Shown in pieces: positions 7,669 to 19,071 of a DNA stretch of 64,000 nt. Under the pieces are notes generated by a model. It did not search any database. It was not told where the DNA came from and saw nothing but the letters and a program-made list of their open reading frames with translations. Within the stretch, counting starts at the first letter, position 1, and every line of letters begins with the position of its first letter. The position numbers were made by a program, and so were the translations under genes. This DNA is from JAJVID01 sp963743425 (GTDB lineage Bacteria > Acidobacteriota > Blastocatellia > RBC074): contig CAVUPU010000004.1 in the NCBI GenBank assembly GCA_963743425.1, forward strand, positions 558,001-622,000. Direction: 5' to 3'.

Positions 7669-8616
7669 TTAACTTATCGCTACTGATCGGCGATAGGCTC
7701 CGGGGCCCAGCCCGTTCCACTTTTTAAACGCCTTACTGAATGCGGCCTCACTTTCGTACCCGATGAGGGAGGCGATCTCGGCTGTCGTCAACCTGCCTTC
7801 CCGGAGCATTTCAATAGCTTTGTGCATGCGCCAGCGCGACAGATATCGAAGCGGCGGTTCCCCGACAAGTTCGGTGAACCGGTTTGCGAACGCCGAGCGA
7901 GACATCCGGGAGAGGGTCGCCAACCGCTCGACAGTCCACGGGCTTTGCGGCGCCCGATGGATATTGGCGATCGCTTCGCCGATCTGCGGATCGGCCGCTG
8001 CGGCGAACCAGTTCGGCCGCTCGCTGGAGACCGCGTTCGCATACGCCCGAACAGCTTGAATGAAGAGGATGTCGGAGAGCCTGCTGATGATCGGCTCGGC
8101 GCCCGGTTTGCGCGAAGCCGCTTCGGTGGCGATGAGGTCGAGAGTCGTCCCGAACCAGTCAACCACTTTGTTATTTTCTCCGGTCTTTCCCGGCATCCCC
8201 GAAAAATGAAGGAAGGGCGGCAAAACTTTCAGCAGCGGATGGCTTTCATGGTTTTCGAAGAAAAACGTCCCGCCGATAAACTTCGTGATTTCGCCTTTGC
8301 CCCCGACCTTGAATGTTCCGTCCGGTCTCGGAGGGTTGCGCCGCAGCCATTCCTGAAGGTCTATGATCTCCGATCGCGGCGAATCAGAGACCTCACACGC
8401 GCATCTTTTCGTAATGATGATGAAATCGCCGGCTTTCAGGCGCATGCGGATATTCAGCTCCTCAATTACAAGAAAAGCCGACCCTTTGACCAGAATGAAA
8501 AATGGCGCGCCGCTCTCTTGCGCAACATAAAGCCCCCACGGCGCGCCGATCTCGATCGGGCAATAGACCGTGCTGCGGATCCGAACGCTATTCAAAACTT
8601 CGGTTAACGCATTCAT
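7669..8616 (-). CDS. AraC-family transcriptional regulator with cupin-like N-terminus
   Basis: A 315-residue regulator. The N-terminal about 190 residues resemble the AraC_binding/cupin_6 type (APFFILVKGSAFLVIEE, LKAGDFIIITK). Two helix-turn-helix units fill the C-terminus: WTVERLATLSRMSRSAFANR and TTAEIASLIGYESEAAFSKA. The start is ATG 8616; the 31 extra upstream codons have no family match. It is divergent from the NmrA-like reductase gene (117 bp between starts), and divergent AraC/NmrA pairs are commonly regulator and target, so control of 8733-10145 is likely but inferred. Confidence 0.9.
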   Translation of the reverse strand: MNALTEVLNSVRIRSTVYCPIEIGAPWGLYVAQESGAPFFILVKGSAFLVIEELNIRMRLKAGDFIIITKRCACEVSDSPRSEIIDLQEWLRRNPPRPDGTFKVGGKGEITKFIGGTFFFENHESHPLLKVLPPFLHFSGMPGKTGENNKVVDWFGTTLDLIATEAASRKPGAEPIISRLSDILFIQAVRAYANAVSSERPNWFAAAADPQIGEAIANIHRAPQSPWTVERLATLSRMSRSAFANRFTELVGEPPLRYLSRWRMHKAIEMLREGRLTTAEIASLIGYESEAAFSKAFKKWNGLGPGAYRRSVAIS

Positions 8617-8732
8617 TGTGAATTCAAATTGGACGATCTGACATAAAATCGAGCGAATCTCACATAGATAAGCCAGCCGCACGATTATATTCTCCCCTTC
8701 GTTGGTCAACCAAACTTGAAAGGAGTGAGGAT

Positions 8733-9614
8733 ATGTCTATCGTAATTACAACGCCGACAGGGAACATCGGCAAACGCGCTTTACAACAACTTCTGCAGGC
8801 CGGAGCGGACGTCTCTGTCATCGTTCGTCAACCTGAAAAACTCTCCGATTCCATACGCAATCGGGTCAAAGTTCATCAAGGGTCGCTGACAGATGTTGAT
8901 TTGGTGACGAAGGCATTCCAGGGAGCCAGGGCTGCGCTCTGGGTAACGCCGGGGGATTTCACACATCCGGATGTCGCCGCTTATCACAGCGAACTCGGCG
9001 CTGTCGCCGCGGCGGCGATCAGGGAGAGCAAAATTCCTTATGTGGTCAATGTTTCGAGCGCTGGCGCGCATCTTGAAAACGCCGGCCCCATCTCTGGTCT
9101 CGCTGCCATCGAGCGCCGGATGAATGAGGTAGCGGAAAATGTCGTCCATCTGCGACCTGGCTTCTTTATGGAAAATTTCCTCCAGCAGATTGAGCCGATC
9201 AAAAACGATGGCGCGGTCTACCAGCCTCTCCCGGGCGATCTGCCGTATCCGATCGTCGCGACTCAGGACATAGGCGATGTCGCGGCGCAATTGTTACTCG
9301 AGACGAAATGGAGCGGTCATCAGATTCGCGGCTTGCATGGGCCGGCCGACATGACTTTCGCAGACGCGACGAAAATCTTGGGTGATTCGATCAGCAAGCC
9401 GGTGAAGTATGTTCAGATCACGCCGGATCAAGCCTATCAAACATTTCTCGGCATAGGGGCCAGTCCCGGATTCGCGAAGGCGTTAGTGGAAATGTATCAG
9501 GCCCTCGCGCAGCCGGGCGCAATCGCGGAGTCGCGAACGCCGGAGACTACGACGCCGATGTCGTTCCGCGAGTGGATCGACAATGTTTTTCGCCCGCTGT
9601 TCGCTGGTCAATAG
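8733..9614 (+). CDS. NmrA-like NAD(P)-binding oxidoreductase (atypical SDR)
   Basis: A 293-residue Rossmann protein. The nucleotide-binding motif is TPTGNIGKRALQQLL near residues 7-21, followed by VIVRQPEKL, the strand YVVNVSSAGAHL and HLRPGFFMENFL, all typical of NmrA-type reductases and redox sensors. Without the SDR YxxxK pair it may be an NADP sensor or an atypical reductase rather than a classical dehydrogenase. AGGAGTGAGGAT precedes the ATG. It lies 39 bp upstream of the DUF1772 gene on the same strand and is probably co-transcribed with it under the divergent AraC regulator. Confidence 0.9.
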   Translation: MSIVITTPTGNIGKRALQQLLQAGADVSVIVRQPEKLSDSIRNRVKVHQGSLTDVDLVTKAFQGARAALWVTPGDFTHPDVAAYHSELGAVAAAAIRESKIPYVVNVSSAGAHLENAGPISGLAAIERRMNEVAENVVHLRPGFFMENFLQQIEPIKNDGAVYQPLPGDLPYPIVATQDIGDVAAQLLLETKWSGHQIRGLHGPADMTFADATKILGDSISKPVKYVQITPDQAYQTFLGIGASPGFAKALVEMYQALAQPGAIAESRTPETTTPMSFREWIDNVFRPLFAGQ

Positions 9615-9653
9615 ACGAACGTAGAAAAACTGCGGAACGAGCGGAGGCCAAAA

Positions 9654-10145
9654 ATGATCGACAGATTACTCTTCGTATTGACGCTTCTCTCGGCGCTCGG
9701 CTGCGGGCTGATGGCCGGGTTCTTCTTCGCATTTTCGGCCTGCGTAATGAATGCCCTTGCGCGCCTACAGGCGGCGCAGGGCATTGCCGCCATGCAATCC
9801 ATCAATGTCGTGGTAATCAATCCATTTTTTATGGCAGGGTTTCTCGGAACGGCCGCGGCTTGCGCTCTTCTGGCTATCTCTTCGCTGTTAAGATGGCGCG
9901 AGTCCGGCGCGGTATACCTGCTCGCCGGCAGCCTGCTCTATCTCGTCGGTACCCTTCTGGTAACCATCGTGTTCAATGTGCCGAGGAACGACGCATTGGC
10001 GGCCGTTGACCCGGCGAGCGCCGAAGGCGCCAGCATGTGGGCCGATTACGTCGGCAGTTGGATGGCCTGGAACCACGTGCGGACGGCGGCGTCTTTTGTG
10101 GCGGCGGCGTTGCTGACCATTGCGCTAATGTGCGACAGGCCATAG
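9654..10145 (+). CDS. DUF1772 (anthrone oxygenase-like) membrane protein
   Basis: A 163-residue protein with four predicted membrane helices and the family pattern GFFFAFSACVMNAL, VVVINPFFMAGFLG, VFNVPRNDAL and WMAWNHVRTAASF. DUF1772 includes fungal anthrone oxygenases, but most bacterial members have no known activity; the conserved N-x2-N and W-x2-W-N-H-x-R-T residues are present. It follows the NmrA-like gene and probably shares its transcript. A role in redox metabolism of an aromatic compound is only suggested by this context. Confidence 0.87.
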   Translation: MIDRLLFVLTLLSALGCGLMAGFFFAFSACVMNALARLQAAQGIAAMQSINVVVINPFFMAGFLGTAAACALLAISSLLRWRESGAVYLLAGSLLYLVGTLLVTIVFNVPRNDALAAVDPASAEGASMWADYVGSWMAWNHVRTAASFVAAALLTIALMCDRP

Positions 10146-10175
10146 CCTGAATCCACAGAGAAGAAGGCGTCGCCA

Positions 10176-10227
10176 GCCATATGCCATATGCAATATTTCA
10201 TATGAAATATTGCATATGGCATATGGC
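10176..10227. repeat. Perfect 52-bp palindrome built from 7-mers
   Basis: The sequence reads in 7-bp steps (CATATGC, CATATGC, AATATTT, CATATGA, AATATTG, CATATGG) and is exactly self-complementary with no loop, centred at 10201/10202. It lies in the 236-bp gap before the amino-acid permease gene. Confidence 0.97.
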
Positions 10228-10381
10228 CTGACACCCATCGAATGCAGAGCCGCTGCGCCACGCCATGTGACCAACTCATCACTCGATCCTTCCCTCCCAT
10301 CACATAATTCTTCGCCGCTTCGCTCATCCCGCCTAAGATCGCGCGCGCCTGATCACACACCATCAACACGGGAGAAAAAAT

Positions 10382-11941
10382 ATGTCAAAGCTGCTCGCCA
10401 CCAAGCCGCTCGATCAACTGCTCGCCGAAGCGCGTTCGGAAGGATCGCACAGCCTGGATCGCGCGCTGGGACCGTATAACCTGATTTCGTTGGGAATCGG
10501 GGCGGTCATCGGCGCGGGCATCTTCGTATTCACGGGCACGGCGGCTGCGCAATTCGCCGGTCCCGCGGTTACGCTCTCGTTCGTGCTTGCGGGGATCGGC
10601 TGCGCATTCGCCGGGCTTTGTTACGCCGAATTCGCCGCGATGATTCCGATTTCGGGTTCGGCTTACACGTATGGCTATGCGACGCTAGGCGAAATCTTCG
10701 CCTGGATCATCGGGTGGGACCTCGTGCTGGAATACGCCTTTGGCGCGGCCACGGTGGCTTCGGGATTGAGCGGCACGTTCGTCAGTCTGCTGCAGGATTT
10801 CGGCGTCAACCCGCCGCCGCAATTGATCGGAACGCCCGGAAGCGAGCTAGTGTTCTTTCAAGGCCGCTGGACGCCGCCGGCGACGATCCTTCCTGCGATC
10901 AACGCCGCGGGAATCAGTCTCGACAGCCTGCCGCGCGCGACCGCTCTGTTCAATCTGCCCGCGTTTGTTTCGATCCTGATCGTCACAACCATCCTGGTCA
11001 TCGGCGTCAAAGAGTCGGCGCGATTCAACACAGTTGCGGTCTTCATCAAGGTCGTCACGATCATTATTTTCATCGCCATCGCCGGCGCGTATCTTTGGCA
11101 AAACCCCGGCGTTTTCGCGACCAACTGGCGCGAGTTCATACCCGAAAATAAAGGCGAATTCGGACAGTTCGGGTGGTCAGGCATAGCGCGCGGCGCCTCG
11201 GTGATCTTCTTCGCCTACATCGGCTTCGACGCCGTCACGACCACCGCTCAGGAGGCCAGGAATCCGCAGCGCGACATGCCCATCGGCCTCCTGGGTTCGC
11301 TCGCCATTTGCACAATCCTCTTTCTGGCCGTAGCGACCACGTTGACCGGTGTCATGCACTATTCACAATTGAACGTGGCCGCGCCCGTCGCCCTGGCGAT
11401 TAACGCAACGGGAGTGAAATGGGGCAGCCTGCTGGTCAACCTCGGCGCGCTGGCCGGGCTGAGCACCGTCATGCTGGTGACTCTGCTGGGGCAATCGCGG
11501 ATCTTTTACGCGATGTCGCGCGACGGGTTGCTGCCGCCCTGGGCGGGCGCGATCCATCCGCGTTTCCGCACGCCGTGGATTTCATCGATCGTGGTCGGAT
11601 TGTTCATCGCGACCTTTTCAGGACTGTTTCCGATCAGTGTGCTGGGCCAACTGGTCAGCATCGGCACTCTACTGGCGTTCGTCATCGTCTGCGCGGGCGT
11701 GTGGGTACTGCGGATCAAACACCCCGATCTGAACAGACCGTTCAAAGCTCCGTGGGTCCCGTTCACGCCGCTGATGGGCATACTGATTTCACTGCTGCTG
11801 ATGGCGAGCCTGCCGCTCGATACTTGGCTCCGCTTAATCGTATGGCTGCTCGTCGGATTCGCGATCTATTTCGGCTACAGCCGCAAACACAGCCGCGTGC
11901 AGGCCGCCGAAAAAACTTCGGCCATTAAAACAACTGACTGA
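10382..11941 (+). CDS. APC-superfamily amino-acid permease (CAT/YfnA-like)
   Basis: A 519-residue integral membrane transporter with about 12-14 helices. The first helix has the substrate-binding GIGAVIGAGIFVFTGTAAA motif of the APC fold; GFDAVTTTAQEARNPQRDMP (helix 6 to loop) and RIFYAMSRDGLLP are cationic/neutral amino-acid transporter signatures. Length fits the CAT-like subgroup. It probably imports amino acids by proton symport; specificity is not readable. It is monocistronic; GGGAGAAAAAAT precedes the ATG. Confidence 0.93.
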   Translation: MSKLLATKPLDQLLAEARSEGSHSLDRALGPYNLISLGIGAVIGAGIFVFTGTAAAQFAGPAVTLSFVLAGIGCAFAGLCYAEFAAMIPISGSAYTYGYATLGEIFAWIIGWDLVLEYAFGAATVASGLSGTFVSLLQDFGVNPPPQLIGTPGSELVFFQGRWTPPATILPAINAAGISLDSLPRATALFNLPAFVSILIVTTILVIGVKESARFNTVAVFIKVVTIIIFIAIAGAYLWQNPGVFATNWREFIPENKGEFGQFGWSGIARGASVIFFAYIGFDAVTTTAQEARNPQRDMPIGLLGSLAICTILFLAVATTLTGVMHYSQLNVAAPVALAINATGVKWGSLLVNLGALAGLSTVMLVTLLGQSRIFYAMSRDGLLPPWAGAIHPRFRTPWISSIVVGLFIATFSGLFPISVLGQLVSIGTLLAFVIVCAGVWVLRIKHPDLNRPFKAPWVPFTPLMGILISLLLMASLPLDTWLRLIVWLLVGFAIYFGYSRKHSRVQAAEKTSAIKTTD

Positions 11942-12107
11942 ATCAATCTGACAGCTCCTAATTCTGACATGGGGGGGACTTTTCTCATCAGGTAGTCCGT
12001 GCTAGCATTTTGCCATCCCTCCATTGCCATCCACTTACACCTCGGATGGAATCCCCCCTGATATTGGATAGAATCCCCCGGCTAGCTCACTATTTAGTTG
12101 GGAGATT

Positions 12108-15100
12108 ATGATAGATCGAACCCCGGGGACGACTTCCATTGAACAGCCTTGGTATGCGCGTCGCAAACGCCTACTTTGGATAGGATTAAGCGTTTTCTCG
12201 TTGCTCGCCTTATTAGTTCTCGCGGGCCTGTTATACGTTCGCACCGGCAGGCTCAATCGTTTCATCTCTAGCCAGGTAGTCGAGGCGCTCAGTGAGTATG
12301 GGCTGCGCGTCGAGATTGGGAATTTCAACATCACCTGGGGCATCCAGACTGCGAAGATCGGCGATATCAAGATCTACAATCAACAAACCGGGCAATTGAT
12401 TGCAACGGTTGACCGGGCCGAAATGGAAGTCCAGATCCGTGAACCGTTCGCATTGCAATTGCGTCGCGAGGTCGTCTTTAAGCGCCTGGAGTTGACAAAT
12501 CTGAATTTGCGAATCGACGTCGACGAGCAGGGGCGCTCAAATCTGCGGGGATTGCATCAGGCGCCTCCCCAGGCGCCCCGCCGCCTCGGCTTCGATTTTT
12601 CAAGTCTGATTGTTGCTCTTAGGGAGGGCGAAGCGCACATCAATGATCAATCCCGAAAAATCGAGGGGGATCTGGGAAATTTAGAGATCAATGCGCAACC
12701 AGCGCCGGAAGAAGAGACGGTCAGGGGGCGACTGACGACTCGCGGCGGCCGGCTTCGTTATGAGGGGAGGGATATTCTCGTTGGAGAGTTTGGACCTTCT
12801 CGTAACGGGTGGCGCGGCGGGCGCGCAGATCGAGCAGTTTGCGCTTCGCACTCCTGTCATACAGGCCTCGGCCTCAGGCCGGATCTACGACTGGAAGGCG
12901 CCGCGATACAACTTTGACCTTCATTCACAAGTATCGCTCGAGGAGATTGAAAGAATTTTGGAGCCGCAAGCCGGTCTGCGGGGCGCGGCGACGGTCGATG
13001 CGAAGATTGAAGGAGAAGAGAAGACCTATAAAATCAACGTCAAGCTGAGTTCGGACGATTTGGCCGCGTACGGCGCTCGGATCAATGGCGCGCTCGGCCA
13101 GGGACAAGTTGAGGGCGAAGGGAGCCGTTACAAGGTCGCCGCTGACTTGAGCTCGAACGAAATCGTCGCGTCAGGAGCGCAGATTCACGGGGTGAAGATC
13201 GAGGGGATCAAGGCCGAGGGCGACGGCGCCAAGATCAGTTTTGAAACCCGGCGGGCCTACGCCAGAACAGCCGTCGCGCAGGGCGCCCGGCTAATTGATT
13301 TATCTGCGGTAGCGATCCGCGGGGAATCTTCAGGGGGCCGCATTCGCGCAATCGCTCCACAAGCGACTGTGGACAAGATCGAACTCGCGCAAGGGCAGAT
13401 TTCGGGAATCAGTTTGAAAACCATCGACGCCGAACTCGAACGCGGACGTTATCGAGCGACGGGGAGATTGGCCGTCAAAGACGGCGTCGTCAGCGGCGCG
13501 TCCGTCGGGCCGCTCGACGGAGACCTGGTCGCCGATAACGAGTCCGTTTCTCTGAACAAATTCAAGGCTTCGCTCTTCGGCGGAAACGCGGCAGGCGATG
13601 TCGCAGTGAATCTCGAACGCGGCGGCGATTCCCGCTTAAAGGCGAATTTCGACAATCTCAAGACCGACGATGTTTTCGCAGTCGCCTCGACCAACCACGC
13701 GCCCCTGGCCGGATCTCTCAGCGGCGCCGCTGATCTGAGCTGGCCGGGAATCGATTTTATGGCCGCGAGCGGCGCCGTTAACATCCACTTGAAGGCCGGG
13801 ACGACCAAAACCGTTAACGCCATTCCCGTGACCGGCGACGTAAGTCTTCGCGCGCGCGGCGGAGTGTTTGACGTCGAACAATTCCTGCTCAACACGGACG
13901 TCTCTCAGGTCAAGGCTATGGGCGCCTTTTCACGAGACGGAACATCCGATCTTCGTTTTTCGCTCACCTCCAAAAACGCCGAGCAATTGCAAACCATAGC
14001 CTATTCGATCGAAGAGGTCCGGAAATCGGTCGAGACCTTCGAGCCGCAAATTCTCGGCGATTTCAAATTCGAAGGCCGGCTGCAAGGCCCTTTCAAGGAC
14101 CCGACACTCGAAGGGGATCTCAATGCGTCGAATGTATTGCTTCACGACGAACCGCTCGGCGCGATCAGCGGTCGTCTGTCGCTCTCTCCAACAGAGGTGA
14201 AATTCGAGAACGGGGCGCTAGTGGCCGCCAATGGCGCTTCTGCGAAATTCACTTACTCGGCGCCGCGAAACGCCCAGGGCGCCGAGGGGCGTCTGGACGC
14301 CACGATCGAACGCATCTCGGGCGACACCCTTATCGCAGCCGCCGGGCTGCCACCCGGACAGAAGTTTTTTTCCGGTGATGTATCGGGCGAAGCCCATTTG
14401 ACGGGATTGCCGGGCGCTCCAAAAGGAACAGCGACAATCAACCTGATCAACGGGACGATTGGCGGACAGACCGCTGAACTGGCCGCTGCCAGCCTTGTGG
14501 TTGATGGAAATAACATGCGACTCAATCGCGCCGAAGTGCGCCTGCCGCAAGGAAGGCTCACGGCGGACGGCGATGTGGATCTAGACAGCTATGCCTTTCA
14601 AGTGAAGGGACGAGTCGAGAATCTCGATTTGACCGGCCTCGTCAACGCCGCCGAGACCGCCAATCTGGCGGCGACCGGAACTATCAACGCCGACATTCAG
14701 GCGAGCGGCAACGCCAAGGATATCGAACAGCTCAATCTCGAAATCACCGCCCAGGGGCAAAATGTGGCGATCAACGGACGGCAGGCGGGTCAGTTGAGCC
14801 TGACGGCGCGAACCAGTCAGAATGGCCGTCTGGACGTTCAATCTGATCACCGGGATCGCAGGCAAACCCCAACTGGCGCACGCATCAGTAGAACTGCGAA
14901 AACCGGGCCGCCCCCTCGAGGTCAGCGCCGACCTGACAACCCTGGACCTAACGCCATTGCTGGCCGCGTTCGCGCCTGACCTCTCTTCCTCCATTGCGGG
15001 AAATATCGATGGCAAGCTCCGGCTTGCAGGTCCGACGGTCAACGACAAAGGCGAAGCGACAATCAATGAGTTGAAAGGAAGTCTTTCGCTGGCCTCCATC

Positions 15101-18100
15101 TCGCTCGAAATCTCAGGACGCCAGGTAACGATCCAAACGCCGCTGACAGTCACGCTGAACGGACCGGAGCTCACGCTTGAACGCACGCGCATTACCGGCG
15201 ACGGGCTCGATCTCAGTCTGGGCGGAACTCTGGGAATGAGCGAAGAGGCAAAGCTTAATTTTGCAATCAACGGGACGGCGGACCTTGAAGCGATCGGGCG
15301 ATTGAGTTCCGATTATTTTATGGGCGGCAAGGCGACGGTGGATGTTCAATTGACGGGACCGGCGAGCGCGCCTCAACTCGGGGGCGAGATTCGTTTAGAC
15401 GAAGTGTCGTTCTCAACAATCGATCTGCAATACAACCTGGAACATGGCGACGGACGGATTGTCATGGCGGGAGAGAAGGTCACGCTCGAAGATTTCACCG
15501 CCACCGCGAACGACGGAATGCTCAAAGCGAAGGGGGTCCTCACTCTCGATCAACTCCAGCCCAAAGAATGGCGATTGGATGTGTCTACCACCTATACGGT
15601 CGTCTATTACCAGGGCGCCCAGATCACGCTCTATGGCGACGTCACGCTGAGTGGCGATCCTCAGGGACAATCCCTTACGGGTTCAATTACGATTCCGCAA
15701 GCGGAGTATGTGAGCGATTTCGATTTAGAGCGATTGACATCCTCTGGAGAGGGCGGAGGGAATTTGAGCTTTGGCGGGGAAATCGGGGGAGGCGGATCTT
15801 CGCTGCCGCGCACGAATCTGGACATCCGGGTTGAGGCCAACGATTCGCTCCTGATCCGGAACGAGCAGGTCAATACGGTCGGGTCGGCATCGCTCACAAT
15901 CACCGGTTTGTTGACCGACCCCTTTGTCACAGGGCGAGTGACTTTCGAGGGCGGCACTGTAAAATTCCGTTCTCAACGCTATGAAATCACTGCCGGGACG
16001 ATCGATTTTCCGGCCAGCGTAGTCATGTCGCCCCAGGTCAATTTTCTGGCCGAAGGCGCCGTTAGCGGATACCAGGTGTATGTCGGCCTGACGGGGCCGA
16101 TCAACGACATGGATGTGACGCTGCGGTCCGAGCCGGAATTGCCGCGGTCGGAAGTGATCTCGCTGGTCACGACCGGGCGCGCCGACTCGGATACGCTTGG
16201 AAGCGAAGATCTGGTTCGGTCCGGAGTGGGTACCGCAGCCTCTTTCCTCACCCAGGAATTCATCTCGAAACCGACGGAATCGCTTCTGGGCCTGAACAGA
16301 TTTCAGATCGATCCGGTATTACGCCCGAATTCAAACCCGGCCGCGCGCCTGACAATTGGCCGACAATTGGCGCGTAACCTCGCCTTCACCTATTCGACCA
16401 ACGTGGGGTCAGAGCAAGATCAGACAGCCCTGACGGAGTACACACTCACGAACAGGTTTTCCGGAATCGCATCGTATACGCAAGGCGGGACTTCGACGCG
16501 AGGGGGGAACAAAGACAGCGATTTCACGATCGAATTCCGCGCGCGCAAGCGATTTTCGCTGGGCTTCGAATCGACTGATCCCGATCCTCTTCGGGCCGCC
16601 ACGGCCCCGCCGAGGCGCGAACGCGAACCGCTGCCGCGCGCCGAGGTCTCGATAGAAAAACCCGAAGGCGTGAAACTGAGCGATAAGCGATTACGCGAGC
16701 TATTGCCGGTCGCGAAAGAAGGTTTCTCTAAGCCGCTGGCCCGATTGGGCGAGCGCAACCTGACCAATTATTTGCAGGAACACGGATACTTTTTCGCTAC
16801 CGTTCGATCGCATTGCCAGCCGATCGTATGCAATGGTCCGGATCTAAAAGTCTTTTATGAGATCGAACCCGGACAACGCCTGGACCTGGAACGGATTCGC
16901 CTGGACGGCACTGAACGGATCAGCCTCGCCGACGTCAGCGGGGAGTTTCAAACACAAGCCAAGAGCGTGGTCGGAAGTGTTCCGTTCTTGAAGAATCTGC
17001 CGCTGGTGGGCGGACTGGCCCGCGGCGTCACGAGCAATGACCGATTGCTGCATGACAGCGAGGTCGTGCGACGACATATGGTCGATTTGGGATTTCGGTC
17101 GAGCCGCGTCGAACCGCGCCTGGCCTTTAGCCCCGAAAGCGACGACCTGACCGTCATCTTCAATGTTGAAGAGGGGCCGCGCTCGACCATCGCGGATGTT
17201 ATGTTCCGGGGAAATTCCGTCCTCACAGTCGCCGAATTACGGAAAGCGGCGCCCTTTAAGGACAAGGAGTCGTTCTCTCCGACGCTGATCCGATCGGGCG
17301 CTGCGAATATCAAAAAACTCTACGCCGACCAGGGATATCTCGACGCCGTGGTCTCGACCGAAGTCGTCGATTTGCCGAACGACCACGCGCGTTTGATCTA
17401 TTCTGTGGAAGAGGGGTCCAAAAATGTCGCGAGCGAACTTGTGATCTCGGGGCAAACCAAAACGCGCGAAGATTCGATCCGCCGGTTTCTCGAGTTCGAC
17501 GCCGGCGACGTACTCACACCGGACCTCATCCGCCGCGCCCAGCGCGATCTCTACGCGACCGGCGCCTTCCGGGAAGTCACGATCCGAACTGAATCGAAAC
17601 CCGGCGAAGATGCGAGCGCGCGACGGGTATCCATCGGGGTGACCGAGGCCAAACCATTGCTTTTCCTCTACGGGTTGGGCTACTCCACTGACGAAGGCCC
17701 GCGGGGTCTGGCTCAGGTGAGCAACACCAATCTCTTCGGCCGCGTCAACAGCGCCTCGATCCGCATGCGCGGGAGCCGGCGCGAACAGCTCGCCCAGTTT
17801 TCCTACACCGACCTGCGGCCTTTCGGGACGAAATGGGCGACGACGCTCTCGACTTTTTACGACCGCAATACAAATCTGCAAACCATCCAGCGGAAACGGC
17901 TGGTGGAGGGAGAAGTGCAGACCGAAGATCCGCAAAGTTTTGGCATCAATCGGTCCGCCGCATTTATCCAGACCGAACGGAAATTGTCGGAACAGTCTTC
18001 CCTTCGATTTCGCTACAGTTTTGAAAACGCTCGGCTCTCGAACCCGCAGAACGTCCCGATCGGCGAGATCGGTCGCAACGACCGTTCGATACGGTTGGGT

Positions 18101-18781
18101 TCGTTTTCGATCGGCTTCACGCGCGACACGCGAGACAGCGCGCTCACGCCGACGCGAGGACAGCTTTTGAGCGCTGAGCACAGCGTCGCCGCGCGGATCT
18201 TCGGCGGGAACGAAGCGTTTAATCGCTTCTTCGGCACGTATCAAAGCTACAAAACCTTCGATCCTTCGACGCCTGTAATCCGCGATTCCACCTTCGCTTT
18301 CTCGGCGCGCATCGGCCTGGCGGCGCCTTTTCGAGTTCCCACGACCAATACGATTGATGACAAATTATTGCCGATCAGCGAACGATTTTTTGCGGGCGGC
18401 GCCACCACGCTCCGCGGATTCCGGTTCGAGCAAGCCGGGCCGCAGATCATTCTTGAGGGTACCCGCCCGGGTGAACTGCCTGCCCTGGTCCCCCGCGGCG
18501 GCAACGCGCTGACCGTCTTCAATTTCGAATTCCGCTATCCTCTCACTCGACGTGTGCGGCTGGCGCCCTTTTACGACGTCGGCAATGTTTTTCTTACCGT
18601 CCGTGATATACGGTTCAAAGACATGTCAAACACCGTCGGGCTGGGGCTGCGTTTTAACACGCCCATCGGTCCGGTCGGCGTTGATTACGGCTACCTGCTC
18701 AATCCGCCATCCTTCGTCACGCAGGGGGGCGCTACTCTGCGACCTCCGCATGGCGTCGTTCACATAAGGTTTGGACAATAG
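12108..18781 (+). CDS. TamB-TamA fusion (AsmA-like translocation module plus POTRA-Omp85), two frameshifts
   Basis: One composite reading frame of about 2,220 codons, read in three pieces. 12108 to about 12770 has a single N-terminal membrane helix (GLSVFSLLALLVLAGLLYV) and AsmA-like start. About 12775-14838 is repetitive beta-helical TamB. From 14838 come the TamB C-terminal DUF490 domain (to about 16560, ending near FTIEFRARKRF), several POTRA domains (LYADQGYLDAVVS, LYATGAFREVTI) and a surface-antigen barrel with FFAGGATTLRGFRFEQAGP and the C-terminal HIRFGQ. Each join needs removal of one base; the first is within AGGGGAGGG. TamA and TamB normally are separate proteins linking inner and outer membranes for barrel insertion or lipid transport; here no stop separates them. 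If the frameshifts are real the gene is broken. The fused order is TamB then TamA. Confidence 0.8.
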
Positions 18782-18800
18782 ATGAAGACCCATGACAACG

Positions 18801-18836
18801 AAGTTAACTTATGCGCTATCGACCATAAGTTAACTT
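18801..18836. repeat. 13-bp inverted repeat downstream of the TamB-TamA gene
   Basis: AAGTTAACTTATG (18801-18813) and CATAAGTTAACTT (18824-18836) form a hairpin with a 10-nt loop, 20 nt past the stop. There is no T-tract, so it is not a classical terminator. The rest of 18782-19071 shows nothing recognisable. Confidence 0.85.
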
Positions 18837-19071
18837 ATTCCGCAGCTTCTCCTTCTGAGATCGATATTTCAGATCGGAGAAGCATTGCGCGCTTGCAGCA
18901 AATGGGCGTGAAATAGTCAAATAAGATCCGCTCGCTCTCGCCTCTGAGCGACGCGCTGCGTAAAAATAGAAGATTGATGAACGCGAGGTGAAACAGGGCT
19001 CTTTTTTACAAATTCTGCTCAACTGGCGACGGCGTTCAATCCTAAATGGGCCAAAATGGAGATGACTTGAA

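Noticed and set aside
12760..12800. Programmed ribosomal frameshift in the TamB-TamA gene
   Set aside because: No slippery heptamer with downstream structure, and two separate shifts in the same gene fit indels better.
17237..18244. 335-codon minus-strand frame
   Set aside because: Shadow of the POTRA/Omp85 region; charged low-motif composition.
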